Below are positions 7,040 through 17,373 of a DNA stretch of 64,000 bases, one piece after another. Numbering within the stretch: the stretch's first letter is position 1; every line of letters begins with the position of its first letter. The notes under the pieces were generated by a model that worked only from the letters and a program-made list of their open reading frames with translations, was not told the origin of the DNA and searched no databases. Source of the stretch: an uncultured Myxococcales bacterium (GTDB lineage: Bacteria; Myxococcota_A; UBA9042; DTJE01); NCBI GenBank assembly GCA_903857665.1, contig CAIOFV010000105.1:278919-342918 (forward strand), read 5' to 3'. The position numbers and the translations under genes are program-made.

Positions 7040-8780
7040 CGGCCGGCCGCGGGGCCCCGCGGCGACGGACGATCCGGGTGGCCCCGATCAGCGCCCCGCC
7101 GAAGAACGCCAGCGTCAGGAACAGCGTCAGCGGCCGTCCCTGGGGGATGTCCTCGACCAGCACCTTCACCGCGGTGAGGCCGAGGATGAGGAACGTCGCC
7201 CACCGGAACTCGGCCCGCTCGCGACGGCGGCCGAGGGACGCGAACCCGAGGGCCAGCGCGCTCAGAACGCCCGTCCTCAGCACGGCCAGGGCGCCGCGGT
7301 CCAGCGATTCGCCCGTCCCCGCCAGGGGCCCGGCCAGGAGGCCCACCGCGGTTCCCGCGAACCCCAGCCCGATTACCAGCGCCAGGTCGAAGCACGGCAC
7401 CGTCCAGATCCAGGAGCGCCCGTGGAGCGCCCGGTGACGCCGGAGCACCCACAGGGCCCCGGTCGTGGCGGCCAGGCAGGCCAGGGCCTCCCAGCCCGGC
7501 GGGCCGTCGGGCACACCCTTTCCCGCGAGGACCCGGATCGATTCCGGAACCAGGCCCGTCGCCACCGATCCGGCGAGGACGAGGGCGGCGACCTGCAGCC
7601 GCAGGGCCACCCGGTCGGGACGAACCGCGGCGAATGCGAGGCCCAGCGCCAGGATCGTCCACAGCACGCCGGCCACCGGGAGGTCCAGGGCCAGTCGCAG
7701 CGCCTCGACGGCCAGCAGCGACCCGAGGGCGGTGCCGCAGGTCACGTTCCACAGGCGGTCCTCGCGGCGCTCGAAGCGCAGGAAGGACACCGCCCAGGCC
7801 ACCGCGGCGACCGCACCCGCCAGGATCGCCAGGATCCAGCGCCCGGGAGGCCCGCCGCCGGCCACCGCCACCGCTCCCTCGAAGCCCGCCCCCACCACGG
7901 CGAGGGACTGGGCCACCTCGAACGCCCCGACCGATCGTTGTGCCACCAGCGTCCGTCCGGCGAAGGCCCCGAGGTAGAGGACCGCCAGGGCCGCCTGCAG
8001 GGACAGCAGGTCGCCGGCCTGGACCCAGTCGAACGCCGGCGCCCCGAAGCGCGCGGCCAGCAGGGCCAGCACCCCGTCCGCGGCCAGGGCCGCCGGCCAG
8101 GCCGACTCGGGCCATCCGCGGTGCCACGCGACGCCCAGCGACGCGGCGCCCAGGGGCAGCAGCACCAGCGCCAGCGGGTCCAGCGAGTGGCCGGCGATCA
8201 GCAGGCCTACGGAGGTGAGGGAGGCGGCCAGCACCGCGAGGAAGGCCAGCAGGCGCAGGCCGTGACGCCACGCGACGCCCAGGATCCCCAGCGCGAACGC
8301 CGCCAGCAGCGCCGCTCCGAGGGTGGGCCCCAGGGCGGCGAACCGGGTGGACCCCTCCCAGACGATCGGGAACGCCACGAGGATCGCGGCGATGCCGTGG
8401 GAGGTGGCGTCCGCGGACCGGCCGCCGCGCCCCGCCCGCCGGGCCATCACGCCCCACACCGCCGCCCAGGCCAGCCCAAGGCCGATCCCGAGGTCGCCCG
8501 ACAGCGTGTCGGCCTCGGTCAGGGCGCGCAGCAGGAAGGCGCCCGCCAGAACCAGGAAGGTCCGGCCCGCGAGGATCGGGATCCCCTGCCACTCGGACGG
8601 CTCGGGCTCGGCGTCCTCGTTCGCGTCGTCCCGCACGAGCCTCGCCGCCACCGGCGGGGTTTCCGCGACGGTCTCCGGTTCGCGCGATCCCTCGAGGGTG
8701 TGCAGCCGCAGGTTGAGCGTGTCGAGTCGTTGTTCCAGCGCGTCGATCCGGGTCTCGAGGTCGTTCACGCGGTCGGACAC
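7020..8780 (-). CDS. Polytopic membrane protein with N-terminal coiled coil (DUF2339-like)
   Basis: 586 residues from a GTG start at 8780 with GAGGTG upstream. Residues 1-30 (DLETRIDALEQRLDTLNL) form a heptad-like coiled coil. An acidic linker follows, and then roughly 16 hydrophobic segments starting at GIPILAGRTFLVLAGAFLL. The pattern of coiled coil plus many helices resembles the DUF2339 family of membrane proteins of unknown function; assignment is from general layout only. It lies 35 bases downstream of the NrfD-type gene on the same strand, so it may be the last gene of the cytochrome / Fe-S / NrfD operon. Its 3' end overlaps the convergent 13-haem cytochrome gene. Confidence 0.75.
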   Translation of the reverse strand: MSDRVNDLETRIDALEQRLDTLNLRLHTLEGSREPETVAETPPVAARLVRDDANEDAEPEPSEWQGIPILAGRTFLVLAGAFLLRALTEADTLSGDLGIGLGLAWAAVWGVMARRAGRGGRSADATSHGIAAILVAFPIVWEGSTRFAALGPTLGAALLAAFALGILGVAWRHGLRLLAFLAVLAASLTSVGLLIAGHSLDPLALVLLPLGAASLGVAWHRGWPESAWPAALAADGVLALLAARFGAPAFDWVQAGDLLSLQAALAVLYLGAFAGRTLVAQRSVGAFEVAQSLAVVGAGFEGAVAVAGGGPPGRWILAILAGAVAAVAWAVSFLRFERREDRLWNVTCGTALGSLLAVEALRLALDLPVAGVLWTILALGLAFAAVRPDRVALRLQVAALVLAGSVATGLVPESIRVLAGKGVPDGPPGWEALACLAATTGALWVLRRHRALHGRSWIWTVPCFDLALVIGLGFAGTAVGLLAGPLAGTGESLDRGALAVLRTGVLSALALGFASLGRRRERAEFRWATFLILGLTAVKVLVEDIPQGRPLTLFLTLAFFGGALIGATRIVRRRGAPRPAVTTPLP

Positions 8781-8815
8781 CGCTCACCTCCCCGGGCGCC
8801 GGCCCGTCCGGGCGG

Positions 8816-10006
8816 TCACGACGGGCGGCCCTTGCCAATCGCCGAATCCGACGGGAAGAGCGGGACCATGAAGTCGAAGAACCGGAGCAGCAGGAACGGC
8901 ACCGTGAAGACCACAACGGCCACGATCAGCCCTTCGTGGTCCCAGAGGCCGGGCATGTACGAGGTGTAGCCGCGGAAGGACTTGGACATCAACTGGCCGC
9001 CGATGACCACGTTCCAGCGCATGGCCAGCACCTGGATCAGCAGCAGCACCGACGACGAGAAGATCAGCACGTTGCGCGTCCGCTGGCGCAGCTTCACCAG
9101 CGAATTCAATCCCAGGAGCAGGAACGGGACCAGCGACCCGATCAGCAACTGGATGACGACGTGGCTCCAGAACAACTTGTCCTCGATGAGGATTTGTAGC
9201 GCCTCCCATTCGGCCATCTGCTGGTAGGCGATGGACAGGATCTGCATCAGCTCCAGCGCCACGTCGATGATCATGAAGCCCCAGAGGAAGTTGGCCATCG
9301 TCTGCACGCAGGGCGCATCCACCTCCACGCGCCGCACCCAGGAGATCACGTAGAACAGCAGGATCAGCACGGCGATGCCGGACACGATCGCCGACAGCAG
9401 GAAGATGATGAACATCATGGGGGTGGACCACCACGGGTTCGCCTTGATGGACCCGAACAGGAAACCCACGTACCCGTGCAGGAAGCAGGCGACCGGGATG
9501 CCCAGGCCGGCCAGGAACCGCACCACGCGATGGTCCAGGGCGCGGGTCCGCTCGTCCACCCGCAGGTCGAACAGCGCCAGGGCCTTGAACAGGAAGCCCA
9601 GGACACCCGTGGTCGCCAGCGCGCGCCCGACGATCTCCTCGCGCATCGAGAACCAGACCTCGACCACCACGATCGCCATGTAGGTCAGGTAGACGATGCC
9701 GAAGCCGGCCATCGCCGACGACGACGACGGCGTGATCATGATGTTGAAGGCGCGTGTCGGGAGGCCCAGGTGCAGCAGCAGGGGCATCGTCGCGAACAGC
9801 AGGAACGCGAACGACGACACCAGCGCGAAGCGGGCCACGGGCTTCAGGCTTTCCTGGCCGAACAGGTGATACAGCGAGGACACGATGAACGCGCCGGCCA
9901 CGAGGCCCGTGATGTACGGGTAGAGCACGATCATGACCGTCCAGGTCACGTGCTGCTCGTTGGGGAACACGAATCCCATCAGTTCGGAGATGGCTTCGCC
10001 GTGCAT
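8816..10006 (-). CDS. nrfD: NrfD/PsrC-type membrane quinol-interacting subunit
   Basis: 396-residue integral membrane protein of the NrfD/polysulfide reductase family, with about ten helices. Typical features are the N-terminal WTVMIVLYPYITGLVAGAF, the LPTRAFNIM and NPWWSTPMMFI segments, and alternating helices to the end. These subunits anchor periplasmic Fe-S and cytochrome subunits and exchange electrons with the quinone pool. The ATG at 10006 overlaps the stop of the Fe-S gene by one base (TGATG). Together with the Fe-S and 9-haem genes it forms a CXXCH-cytochrome / ferredoxin / NrfD unit like the core of Qrc, Nrf or alternative complex III, but without a catalytic molybdopterin or NrfA subunit in the window. 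Confidence 0.9.
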   Translation of the reverse strand: MHGEAISELMGFVFPNEQHVTWTVMIVLYPYITGLVAGAFIVSSLYHLFGQESLKPVARFALVSSFAFLLFATMPLLLHLGLPTRAFNIMITPSSSSAMAGFGIVYLTYMAIVVVEVWFSMREEIVGRALATTGVLGFLFKALALFDLRVDERTRALDHRVVRFLAGLGIPVACFLHGYVGFLFGSIKANPWWSTPMMFIIFLLSAIVSGIAVLILLFYVISWVRRVEVDAPCVQTMANFLWGFMIIDVALELMQILSIAYQQMAEWEALQILIEDKLFWSHVVIQLLIGSLVPFLLLGLNSLVKLRQRTRNVLIFSSSVLLLIQVLAMRWNVVIGGQLMSKSFRGYTSYMPGLWDHEGLIVAVVVFTVPFLLLRFFDFMVPLFPSDSAIGKGRPS

Positions 10007-10773
10007 CACACCACCTCCTTGTCGAGTCCGATGTAGTAGCACTTGGGGTTGGTCCCCAGCGCCGGCTTCAGCACGCCGTAGCGGCTGGAATTCAGCAACT
10101 GGCGGATCCGGCTGGTGGTGTCCTTCAGGTTGCCAGCCGAGCGCGCGCCGACCGGGCAGGCCTGGGCGCAGGCGGTCTGCAGGCCCTTGGTGATGCGGTG
10201 GTAGCACAGCGTGCACTTGTCCGCGTACCCGTTTTGGGGGTGGATGTAGCGGACGCCGTACGGGCACGCCTGCACGCAGTAGCCGCAGCCGATGCACCGC
10301 TTCCGGTCCACCAGCGTGACGCCGTCGGGAGCCGCGTACGAGGCACCCACCGGGCACACCTGCACGCAGGGCGCCGTGGAGCACTGGTTGCACAGCTTCG
10401 GCACGAAGAAGGACTTGCCCACCTCAATGGGCGGGTGGGGCACGTCCTCCGGGAAGCCGTTCAGGGCGCCCAGGGGCGAATCGACCTCGACCTTCCCGTC
10501 CCGCCGCACCGTGTAGCGCTCGACCCACGTGCGATTGAAGCCGTCGGGCACGGTGTTTTCGGCCTTGCAGGCCCGCACGCAGGCGCCGCAGCCCATGCAT
10601 TTCTGCAGGTCGACGATGAATCCCCAGGTGTAGTCCTCGCGCCGGTAGGGGGCGCGCTCGGCGGCCCGGACCGCGAAGGGCACCAGGATCGCGAACGCCC
10701 CCACGAAGCCCAACTTGATGAAATCGCGTCGTCCCAGCCCCTCCGGGCGGGGATCCCGGCCGTCGTCGCTCAT
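10006..10773 (-). CDS. Tat-exported four-cluster ferredoxin subunit (NrfC/DmsB type)
   Basis: 255 residues with an N-terminal twin-arginine signal (LGRRDFIKLGFVGAFAIL), so it is probably folded before export and attached to the periplasmic face of the NrfD protein. The cysteine sets CMGCGACVRACKAEN, CNQCSTAPCVQVCPVGA, CIGCGYCVQACPYGV and CTLC plus CAQACPVGA are the four-[4Fe-4S] layout of the NrfC/DmsB/PsrB family. The ATG at 10773 overlaps the stop of the 9-haem cytochrome gene as ATGA. It would relay electrons between cytochrome haems and the quinone site of the NrfD subunit. The direction of flow is not determined by the sequence. Confidence 0.93.
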   Translation of the reverse strand: MSDDGRDPRPEGLGRRDFIKLGFVGAFAILVPFAVRAAERAPYRREDYTWGFIVDLQKCMGCGACVRACKAENTVPDGFNRTWVERYTVRRDGKVEVDSPLGALNGFPEDVPHPPIEVGKSFFVPKLCNQCSTAPCVQVCPVGASYAAPDGVTLVDRKRCIGCGYCVQACPYGVRYIHPQNGYADKCTLCYHRITKGLQTACAQACPVGARSAGNLKDTTSRIRQLLNSSRYGVLKPALGTNPKCYYIGLDKEVV

Positions 10774-11768
10774 CGGGTACCTCCTTCGGCCGCCTGGGAA
10801 GACACCACCGGGCCGTGCATGGTGTGGATCTTCTCCTCGCCGTGGCAGTCGACGCAGCGGTTCTGCTTCTCGGACTCGTCCGCGGCCATCTCGTTCCGGT
10901 GGGCCTCGAAGGACTCCAGTTGCGGGATCCGCCCCTTCCCGCGGAAGGGCTGCTTCTGGTGGCACATCAGGCAGAACTTCGGGTTGCCGTTCTTCAGGAT
11001 GCGCCCCGAGAACTCGCTGTCCTGGCGGAACACGTGGCACATCTGGCAGTCGAGGTCCTTGTGCGGCTTCGTCTTGAAGTCCGCCAGCACGCCGGCGTGG
11101 CAGTCCTTGCACTGGAAGGTCACCACGTGGCCTTCGGGCAGGGGCTTCGTCCGGATCGCCGAGTCCGCGTGGCAGTCGGTGCACGCGTGGATCAGGGGAT
11201 GCAGGCGCGCCTGCTCGACCTTGCGGTCCAGGAACAGAGGCTCGTGCGGGTTGTGGCAGCTCTGGCACTTCGTCGCCGGGTCGGTGACGCCCACGGTCGC
11301 GAAGTGCTCGCCGATGTCGATCGTGGGGAACAGCTTCGGCCGGGCCTGCAGGCGCCGGTGGCACGCCAGGCAGTTGGCCTGGGCCAGCTCGCGGAACATC
11401 TTGCCCTGCTCCGGCGGGAGGCCTTCCTTCCGGGCCTTCACGTGCTGGTCGCCCGAACCGTGGCAGTCCTCGCACTGGACGGTCACGTGGACGTCCTTCT
11501 CGTGGGCCGCGAACTCGACCGCGTGGCACTCGGAGCAGACGCCCTTGCCCTGCAGGGTCGGTTCTCGGGCCGCTTCCTCGGCGAGGGCGCCCGTGCGGAA
11601 GAACCCGATCTCGCCGAAGCCTTCCGGCCTCAGCGCCGCCCGCACGGCCAGGCCACCGAGGATGGCCACGAGGAACAGCGCGAAGAACCGTCGCGAGTAG
11701 GGGAAGGACAGGATCCCCGTCTTGCGGTGCTCGTCGCCCCCGTCAGGACCGTGCGCGTCGCCTGCCAT
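10770..11768 (-). CDS. Membrane-anchored nine-haem cytochrome c
   Basis: 332 residues with one N-terminal membrane anchor (RRFFALFLVAILGGLAV, about residues 26-43) and nine CXXCH sites: CSECH, CEDCH, CLACH, CQSCH, CTDCH, CKDCH, CQMCH, CLMCH and CVDCH. His-rich spacing such as HEKDVHVTVQCEDCH suggests bis-His ligation. First gene of a tightly overlapping unit with the Tat-exported ferredoxin and the NrfD subunit. This is the usual composition of respiratory complexes that couple the menaquinone pool to periplasmic multihaem carriers. The nearby divergent 13-haem cytochrome could be its partner or an independent conduit. The terminal acceptor is unknown. Confidence 0.92.
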   Translation of the reverse strand: MAGDAHGPDGGDEHRKTGILSFPYSRRFFALFLVAILGGLAVRAALRPEGFGEIGFFRTGALAEEAAREPTLQGKGVCSECHAVEFAAHEKDVHVTVQCEDCHGSGDQHVKARKEGLPPEQGKMFRELAQANCLACHRRLQARPKLFPTIDIGEHFATVGVTDPATKCQSCHNPHEPLFLDRKVEQARLHPLIHACTDCHADSAIRTKPLPEGHVVTFQCKDCHAGVLADFKTKPHKDLDCQMCHVFRQDSEFSGRILKNGNPKFCLMCHQKQPFRGKGRIPQLESFEAHRNEMAADESEKQNRCVDCHGEEKIHTMHGPVVSSQAAEGGTR

Positions 11769-11875
11769 GGTGTGCCCCCGAATCGAATGTGGCCTGCCTG
11801 GCGCGCGCCCCCTCCGATCGAATCCACGCCCCGGGTGAGGGAACCGGACCCATTGTCGCGTTCAGGCTGTCGCCT

Positions 11876-11931
11876 AGTTTCCTTAAATCTGATGGACTTT
11901 GTCAAAGTATGTCTTCCCGGAAAATCGGGAA
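11876..11931 (-). promoter_or_regulatory. Possible promoter and palindrome upstream of the nine-haem operon
   Basis: On the minus strand TTGACA (11905-11900) is followed after 18 bases by GAAACT (11881-11876), a good -35 with a weak -10. Just upstream lies a palindrome with arms TTCCCG (11914-11919) and CGGGAA (11926-11931), which could be an operator. The remainder of the 253-base gap 11769-12021 shows nothing else recognisable. Confidence 0.35.
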
Positions 11932-12021
11932 CTTCTTGAATTCGGTGCCGGATTGACCACTTTGGTACGTGTCGGACGGTCAGGGGTGTGGAAGGGGGGG
12001 GGCGGGCGAGGGAAACGGGGG

Positions 12022-13083
12022 TCAGGGCTTCGGGGACCGGGCGCCCTTGGCCGGCCGGGCTTCCTTCGCCGGCTGGGACTTTTCGTGGGGCGCGAAAGCG
12101 GTGACCAGCAGCAGCAGGACCACGCCCACCGAGATGCCGATGTCCGCGACGTTGTAGCGCGGCCAGTGCCAATCCCTGTAGTAGTTGTGGATGAAATCGA
12201 CCACGTAGGTGAGGAAGATTCGATCCACGAGGTTGCCGATGGCGCCGCCCATGATGCCGCCCAGGGCCAGGATCGGCAGCCAGCCGCGGCCCGGCGGCTT
12301 GACCAGCAGCCAGCCCACCGCGACCAGCGCCACCAGGGACAGCGTGAAGAAGATGGCCCGCCGCACGCCCTCGTCCAGGTCGGACAGCATGCTGAAGGCG
12401 CCCGCCGGGTTCTCGGCGTAGGAAAAGTCGAAGAACCCGGGGATGAACACGATCTCGCGATCGCCGACCAGGTAGGTCTGGCCCGGTGTGGCCAGCGCCG
12501 TCGGGTCCACGCCCCCGCCGTCGGGGGGGATCGGGTGCAGGCTGGTGCGGGCGATTTCGGCGGCCTCGTCATCGGAAACGTGGGGAAGGCGGGACTTCAG
12601 GTACTCGGCGACGCTGACCCGGGACAGGGCCTCGCGGACCTGGCGTCGGGCCTCCTGCAGGCCCAGGCCGGGCTGGTCCCGCTGGAGGGCCTTCTCCATC
12701 GTCCAGGCGTCGTTGCGCTCGATGCGGCGGGCGAACCGCTTGCTGCCGCCCGGATCGAACACGAAGAACCCCACGGCCTCGAGGTTGCGCGACGACTCCA
12801 GCTCGAAGACCGGGTCGCCCGGGTCCAGGGCCACCTGGGGAAGCAGGCGCCACAGCGACCCGCGCAGGGCCCCGTCGTCAAGGTCCGGGAAGCGCGTGCG
12901 AACGACGTCGCCGACGGTCATGCCGGTCGCGGCCGCGGTGGCCGTCACCGGCAGCAGGTGGCGCGGCGTGGCGAGGTTCGCCTCGATCCAGCGCTTGGAC
13001 CACAGGTCGAGGCCCGCGACTCCGGCCACGACGGCGATCGTGACGCCCCACCGAACCAGGGTCCTGCGGCGTTCGACCGTCAT
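12022..13083 (-). CDS. lspA: Signal peptidase II with large inserted domain
   Basis: Lipoprotein signal peptidase of 353 residues; typical LspA proteins have about 150-170. All hallmarks are present: D26 in LDLWSK at the end of the first helix, ENPAGAF at 224-230, GGAIGNLVDR at 279-288 and the catalytic-site RYNVAD at 309-314. Between the first helix and the FIPGFFDFSY strand, where normal LspA has about 15 residues, there is an insertion of roughly 170 residues (about 38-208). It is charged and predicted soluble, so by normal LspA topology it would lie in the periplasm. A Lys/Ala/Pro-rich tail ends the protein. The start overlaps the ileS stop (ATGA), the classical ileS-lspA arrangement. It cleaves prolipoproteins, several of which are encoded in this window. 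Confidence 0.93.
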   Translation of the reverse strand: MTVERRRTLVRWGVTIAVVAGVAGLDLWSKRWIEANLATPRHLLPVTATAAATGMTVGDVVRTRFPDLDDGALRGSLWRLLPQVALDPGDPVFELESSRNLEAVGFFVFDPGGSKRFARRIERNDAWTMEKALQRDQPGLGLQEARRQVREALSRVSVAEYLKSRLPHVSDDEAAEIARTSLHPIPPDGGGVDPTALATPGQTYLVGDREIVFIPGFFDFSYAENPAGAFSMLSDLDEGVRRAIFFTLSLVALVAVGWLLVKPPGRGWLPILALGGIMGGAIGNLVDRIFLTYVVDFIHNYYRDWHWPRYNVADIGISVGVVLLLLVTAFAPHEKSQPAKEARPAKGARSPKP

Positions 13084-15932
13084 GGCGACACCGCCTTCAG
13101 CACGTCCGCGCACCGGCCGCACAGGTCCGGGGCGCCCTCGCGCCCGCCCACGTCCTCGGTGTAGTTCCAGCAGCGGCCGCAGCGCGTGCCCTCGATCCGC
13201 TCGACGCGCACGTCGGCGGGCCCGTCCACGCCGGGCAGGGCATCGGCGCGCTCGACCGCGACGCGGGACACGACGAACAGCTCGGGCAGGGCCCCTTCGA
13301 ACCGCCGCAGCACGGCGTCGTGGGGGCCGCCCGCCTTGACCTTCACGGTCACGCGGGCCTCCAGCGGGTGCCCCAGCAGCTTCGCGGCACGGGCCTCCTC
13401 CAGCTTCTTCAGGACCACGGTCCGTACTTCCAGGAACGTGTCCATGTCCTTGCGAAGGTCGGGGTCGTCCGGGAAGCCCGAGGCGTCGGGCATGGGCACC
13501 AGGAAGATCGAATCCGGGACGCCCGGGGCCTTCGGCAGGTGCCCCCAGGCCTCCTCGGCGGTGAACGACAGGATCGGCGCCATCAGCGACAAGGTGCCTT
13601 CCAGGATCCGCCGGACCGCGGCCTGGGCCGACAGCCGCTCGCGACTGCCCGGCGCCGCGCAGTACAGCCGGTCCTTGGCGACGTCCAGGTAGAACGACGA
13701 CATGTCGATGATGAACAGGTCCATCAGCGCGCGGACGACCGCGTGGAACTCGTAGTCCTCGTAGGACTGCCGCACCTTCGCCACGACCTCGTGGAAGCGG
13801 GCCAGCGCCCAGCGGTCCACGTCCAGCATCTGTTCCACGGGCAGCGGACCGGCGGCCGGGTCCAGGTCCGACACCACGCCCAGCATGAAGCGCCAGGTGT
13901 TGCGGACCTTGCGGTACGCCTCGACGCAGCGGTTCAGGATCTCGTCGGACAGGCGGATGTCGTCCCGGTAGTCCTCGGCCGCCGTCCACAGGCGCAGCAG
14001 CTCGGCGCCGTTCGCGTTCATGATCTTCGCGGGGTCGTAGTTGCCTTCCGACTTGGACAGCTTCTTGCCGCTCCCGTCCACCACGAAGCCGTGCGTCAGC
14101 ACCGCCTTGTAGGGCGCCTGCCCGCGGGTGCCGACGGAGGCCAGCAGCGACGACTGGAACCAGCCGCGGTGCTGGTCGCTGCCTTCCAGGTACAGGTCGA
14201 CCCGTGGGTGCGGGTCGTCGGCCGTGGCCAGGCGCGCCTCCATGACGGCCGCGTAGGACACGCCCGAATCGAACCACACGTCCAGGATGTCCTTCACCTT
14301 GTGCAGGTCCGTGGACCCGCACTGGCCGCACTTCCACCCTTCGGGCAGCAGTTCGTTGAGCGGCCGGTCGAACCAGGCGTCGGCGCCCTCCGTCTCGAAG
14401 ATGTCCGCGACGTGGTCGATCAGGGCCTGCGACGTTTGCACGTTGCCGCACGCGTCGCAGGAGGTGCCGACGATCGGCACGCCCCAGTGGCGCTGCCGCG
14501 AAACGCACCAGTCGGGGCGCGACTTCAGCATGCCTGTGATGCGGTCCCGGCCCCAGGACGGGATGAAGCGCACGTCCTCGATGGCCTTGAAGGCCCGCGC
14601 CCGCAACGTCGCGTCGCCGCCTTCCGCCGACAACTGCGGCGTCATGGCCCCGTCCACCTTGATGAACCACTGCGGCGTCGCCCGGAAGATGACCGGGTTC
14701 TTGGACCGCCAGCAGTGCGGGTAGGAGTGGCTGATCTTGCCGGCGCCCAGCAGCGCGCCCTTGTCCTTCAGCAGCGCGATCACGTCGTCGTCGCAGTCGA
14801 AGACCATGCGGCCCGCGAAGTCCGGCACTTCCGACGTGAACCGGCCCTGGTGGTTCACCGGGGCGTAGGCGGGCAGGCCGTAGCGTGCGCCCACCACGAA
14901 ATCGTCCTCGCCGAAACCGGGGGCCGTGTGCACGCAGCCGGTGCCGGTGTCCATCGTCACGTGCTCGCCCACGATCAGCATCGACTCGCGGTCGATGAAG
15001 GGGTGGCGGCAGGCGGCCCGGTCCAGCACCGCGCCGGGGAACGTCGCGATGACGGTGCCCTCGGGGCGGCCGATCGCCTTGTGGAACGCCTCGAGCAGGG
15101 CTTCGGCGACGATCCACACGTCGCCATCGACCTCCTCGGCCACGTAGGTCGCCTCGGCGTCGAAGGCGATGGCGAGGTTCGACGACAGCGTCCAGGGGGT
15201 CGTGGTCCAGATGATCACGCCGCCCTCGCGGCCCGCCAGCTCCGGGATCCGCTCGCCCACGCTGGGCGTGAACGGGAAGCGCACGTAGATGGACGGCGAG
15301 ATGGCGTCCTTGTACTCGACTTCGGCGTCGGCCAGCGCGGTTTCGCAGACGTGGCACCACAGGACCGGCTTGCGTCCCTGGTACACGGCGCCCGCGCCCA
15401 CGAAGCGCCCGAACTCGCGCAGCGTCAGCGCCTCGTAGTCGTGCGACATGGTCAGGTAGGGATCGTCCCACGACGCGAACACGCCCAGGCGCTCGAACTC
15501 GGCGGCCTGGATTCCCACCCACTTCCCGGCGAAGTCCCGGCACTTGTGCCGCAGGCCCGACGGGTCCTTGCGCGCCGCCTCCCGGCCGATCTCCTTTTCG
15601 ACGGCGTGCTCGATGGGCAGGCCGTGGCAGTCCCAGCCGGGCCGGAACTCGGTCGGCTGCCCGGTCAGGTTGCGCATCTTCACCACGATGTCCTTCAGCA
15701 CCTTGTTCAGGATGTGGCCGTGGTGGATGTGGCCGTTGGCGTAGGGCGGGCCGTCGTGGTAGCGGAACGGATCACCGCCGCGGGCCGCCGCCGCTTCCTG
15801 CATCCGCTCGTAGGTCTTCCCGTGCCGCCAGAAGTCCAGGATTTCCGGCTCGCGCTCGCGCAGGTTGGCCTTCATAGGGAACGACGTCACGGGCAGCCGC
15901 AACGTCGCCTTGTAGTCCTTTCCGTCCGCCAC
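13080..15932 (-). CDS. ileS: Isoleucyl-tRNA synthetase
   Basis: 950-residue class I aminoacyl-tRNA synthetase. It has the HIGH-type motif HIHHGHI after YHDGPPYANG, the KMSKS-type motif KLSKSEGNY, the editing-domain WTTTPWTLSSN and a C-terminal zinc site (CGRCWNY with CGRCADV). Length matches bacterial IleS. The start is a GTG at 15932 with GGAGG upstream. It is followed by lspA with a 4-base overlap. It charges tRNA-Ile in the cytoplasm. Confidence 0.97.
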   Translation of the reverse strand: MADGKDYKATLRLPVTSFPMKANLREREPEILDFWRHGKTYERMQEAAAARGGDPFRYHDGPPYANGHIHHGHILNKVLKDIVVKMRNLTGQPTEFRPGWDCHGLPIEHAVEKEIGREAARKDPSGLRHKCRDFAGKWVGIQAAEFERLGVFASWDDPYLTMSHDYEALTLREFGRFVGAGAVYQGRKPVLWCHVCETALADAEVEYKDAISPSIYVRFPFTPSVGERIPELAGREGGVIIWTTTPWTLSSNLAIAFDAEATYVAEEVDGDVWIVAEALLEAFHKAIGRPEGTVIATFPGAVLDRAACRHPFIDRESMLIVGEHVTMDTGTGCVHTAPGFGEDDFVVGARYGLPAYAPVNHQGRFTSEVPDFAGRMVFDCDDDVIALLKDKGALLGAGKISHSYPHCWRSKNPVIFRATPQWFIKVDGAMTPQLSAEGGDATLRARAFKAIEDVRFIPSWGRDRITGMLKSRPDWCVSRQRHWGVPIVGTSCDACGNVQTSQALIDHVADIFETEGADAWFDRPLNELLPEGWKCGQCGSTDLHKVKDILDVWFDSGVSYAAVMEARLATADDPHPRVDLYLEGSDQHRGWFQSSLLASVGTRGQAPYKAVLTHGFVVDGSGKKLSKSEGNYDPAKIMNANGAELLRLWTAAEDYRDDIRLSDEILNRCVEAYRKVRNTWRFMLGVVSDLDPAAGPLPVEQMLDVDRWALARFHEVVAKVRQSYEDYEFHAVVRALMDLFIIDMSSFYLDVAKDRLYCAAPGSRERLSAQAAVRRILEGTLSLMAPILSFTAEEAWGHLPKAPGVPDSIFLVPMPDASGFPDDPDLRKDMDTFLEVRTVVLKKLEEARAAKLLGHPLEARVTVKVKAGGPHDAVLRRFEGALPELFVVSRVAVERADALPGVDGPADVRVERIEGTRCGRCWNYTEDVGGREGAPDLCGRCADVLKAVSP

Positions 15933-16020
15933 TGGGGGCCTCCGATCGATGAAAAAAACCCGCAGGATCGTGCCCCATCGAGGGCCGAAACGTCAAGTCG
16001 GACGCGGGGGTAGGGGACTG

Positions 16021-16080
16021 GCCCGAGCACGGAGACAGAGGCGCGATCTCAATCGCGCCGGAGACGGAGTCGCCTCGGGC
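16021..16080. repeat. Dispersed palindromic repeat, copy 2 (most complete)
   Basis: Sixty bases bounded by GCCCGAG (16021-16027) and its complement CTCGGGC (16074-16080). A perfect inner hairpin GGCGCGAT / ATCGCGCC has a CTCA loop. It lies in the 175-base gap between glyA and ileS, downstream of the glyA stop, and may also act as a transcription barrier. Related copies are at 3928, 30362 and 58278. Confidence 0.8.
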
Positions 16081-16107
16081 CCGATCAACACCCCCCGGGC
16101 GCGAAGG

Positions 16108-17358
<1,251 letters not shown>

Positions 17359-17373
17359 CGAAGGCCTCCGCTG

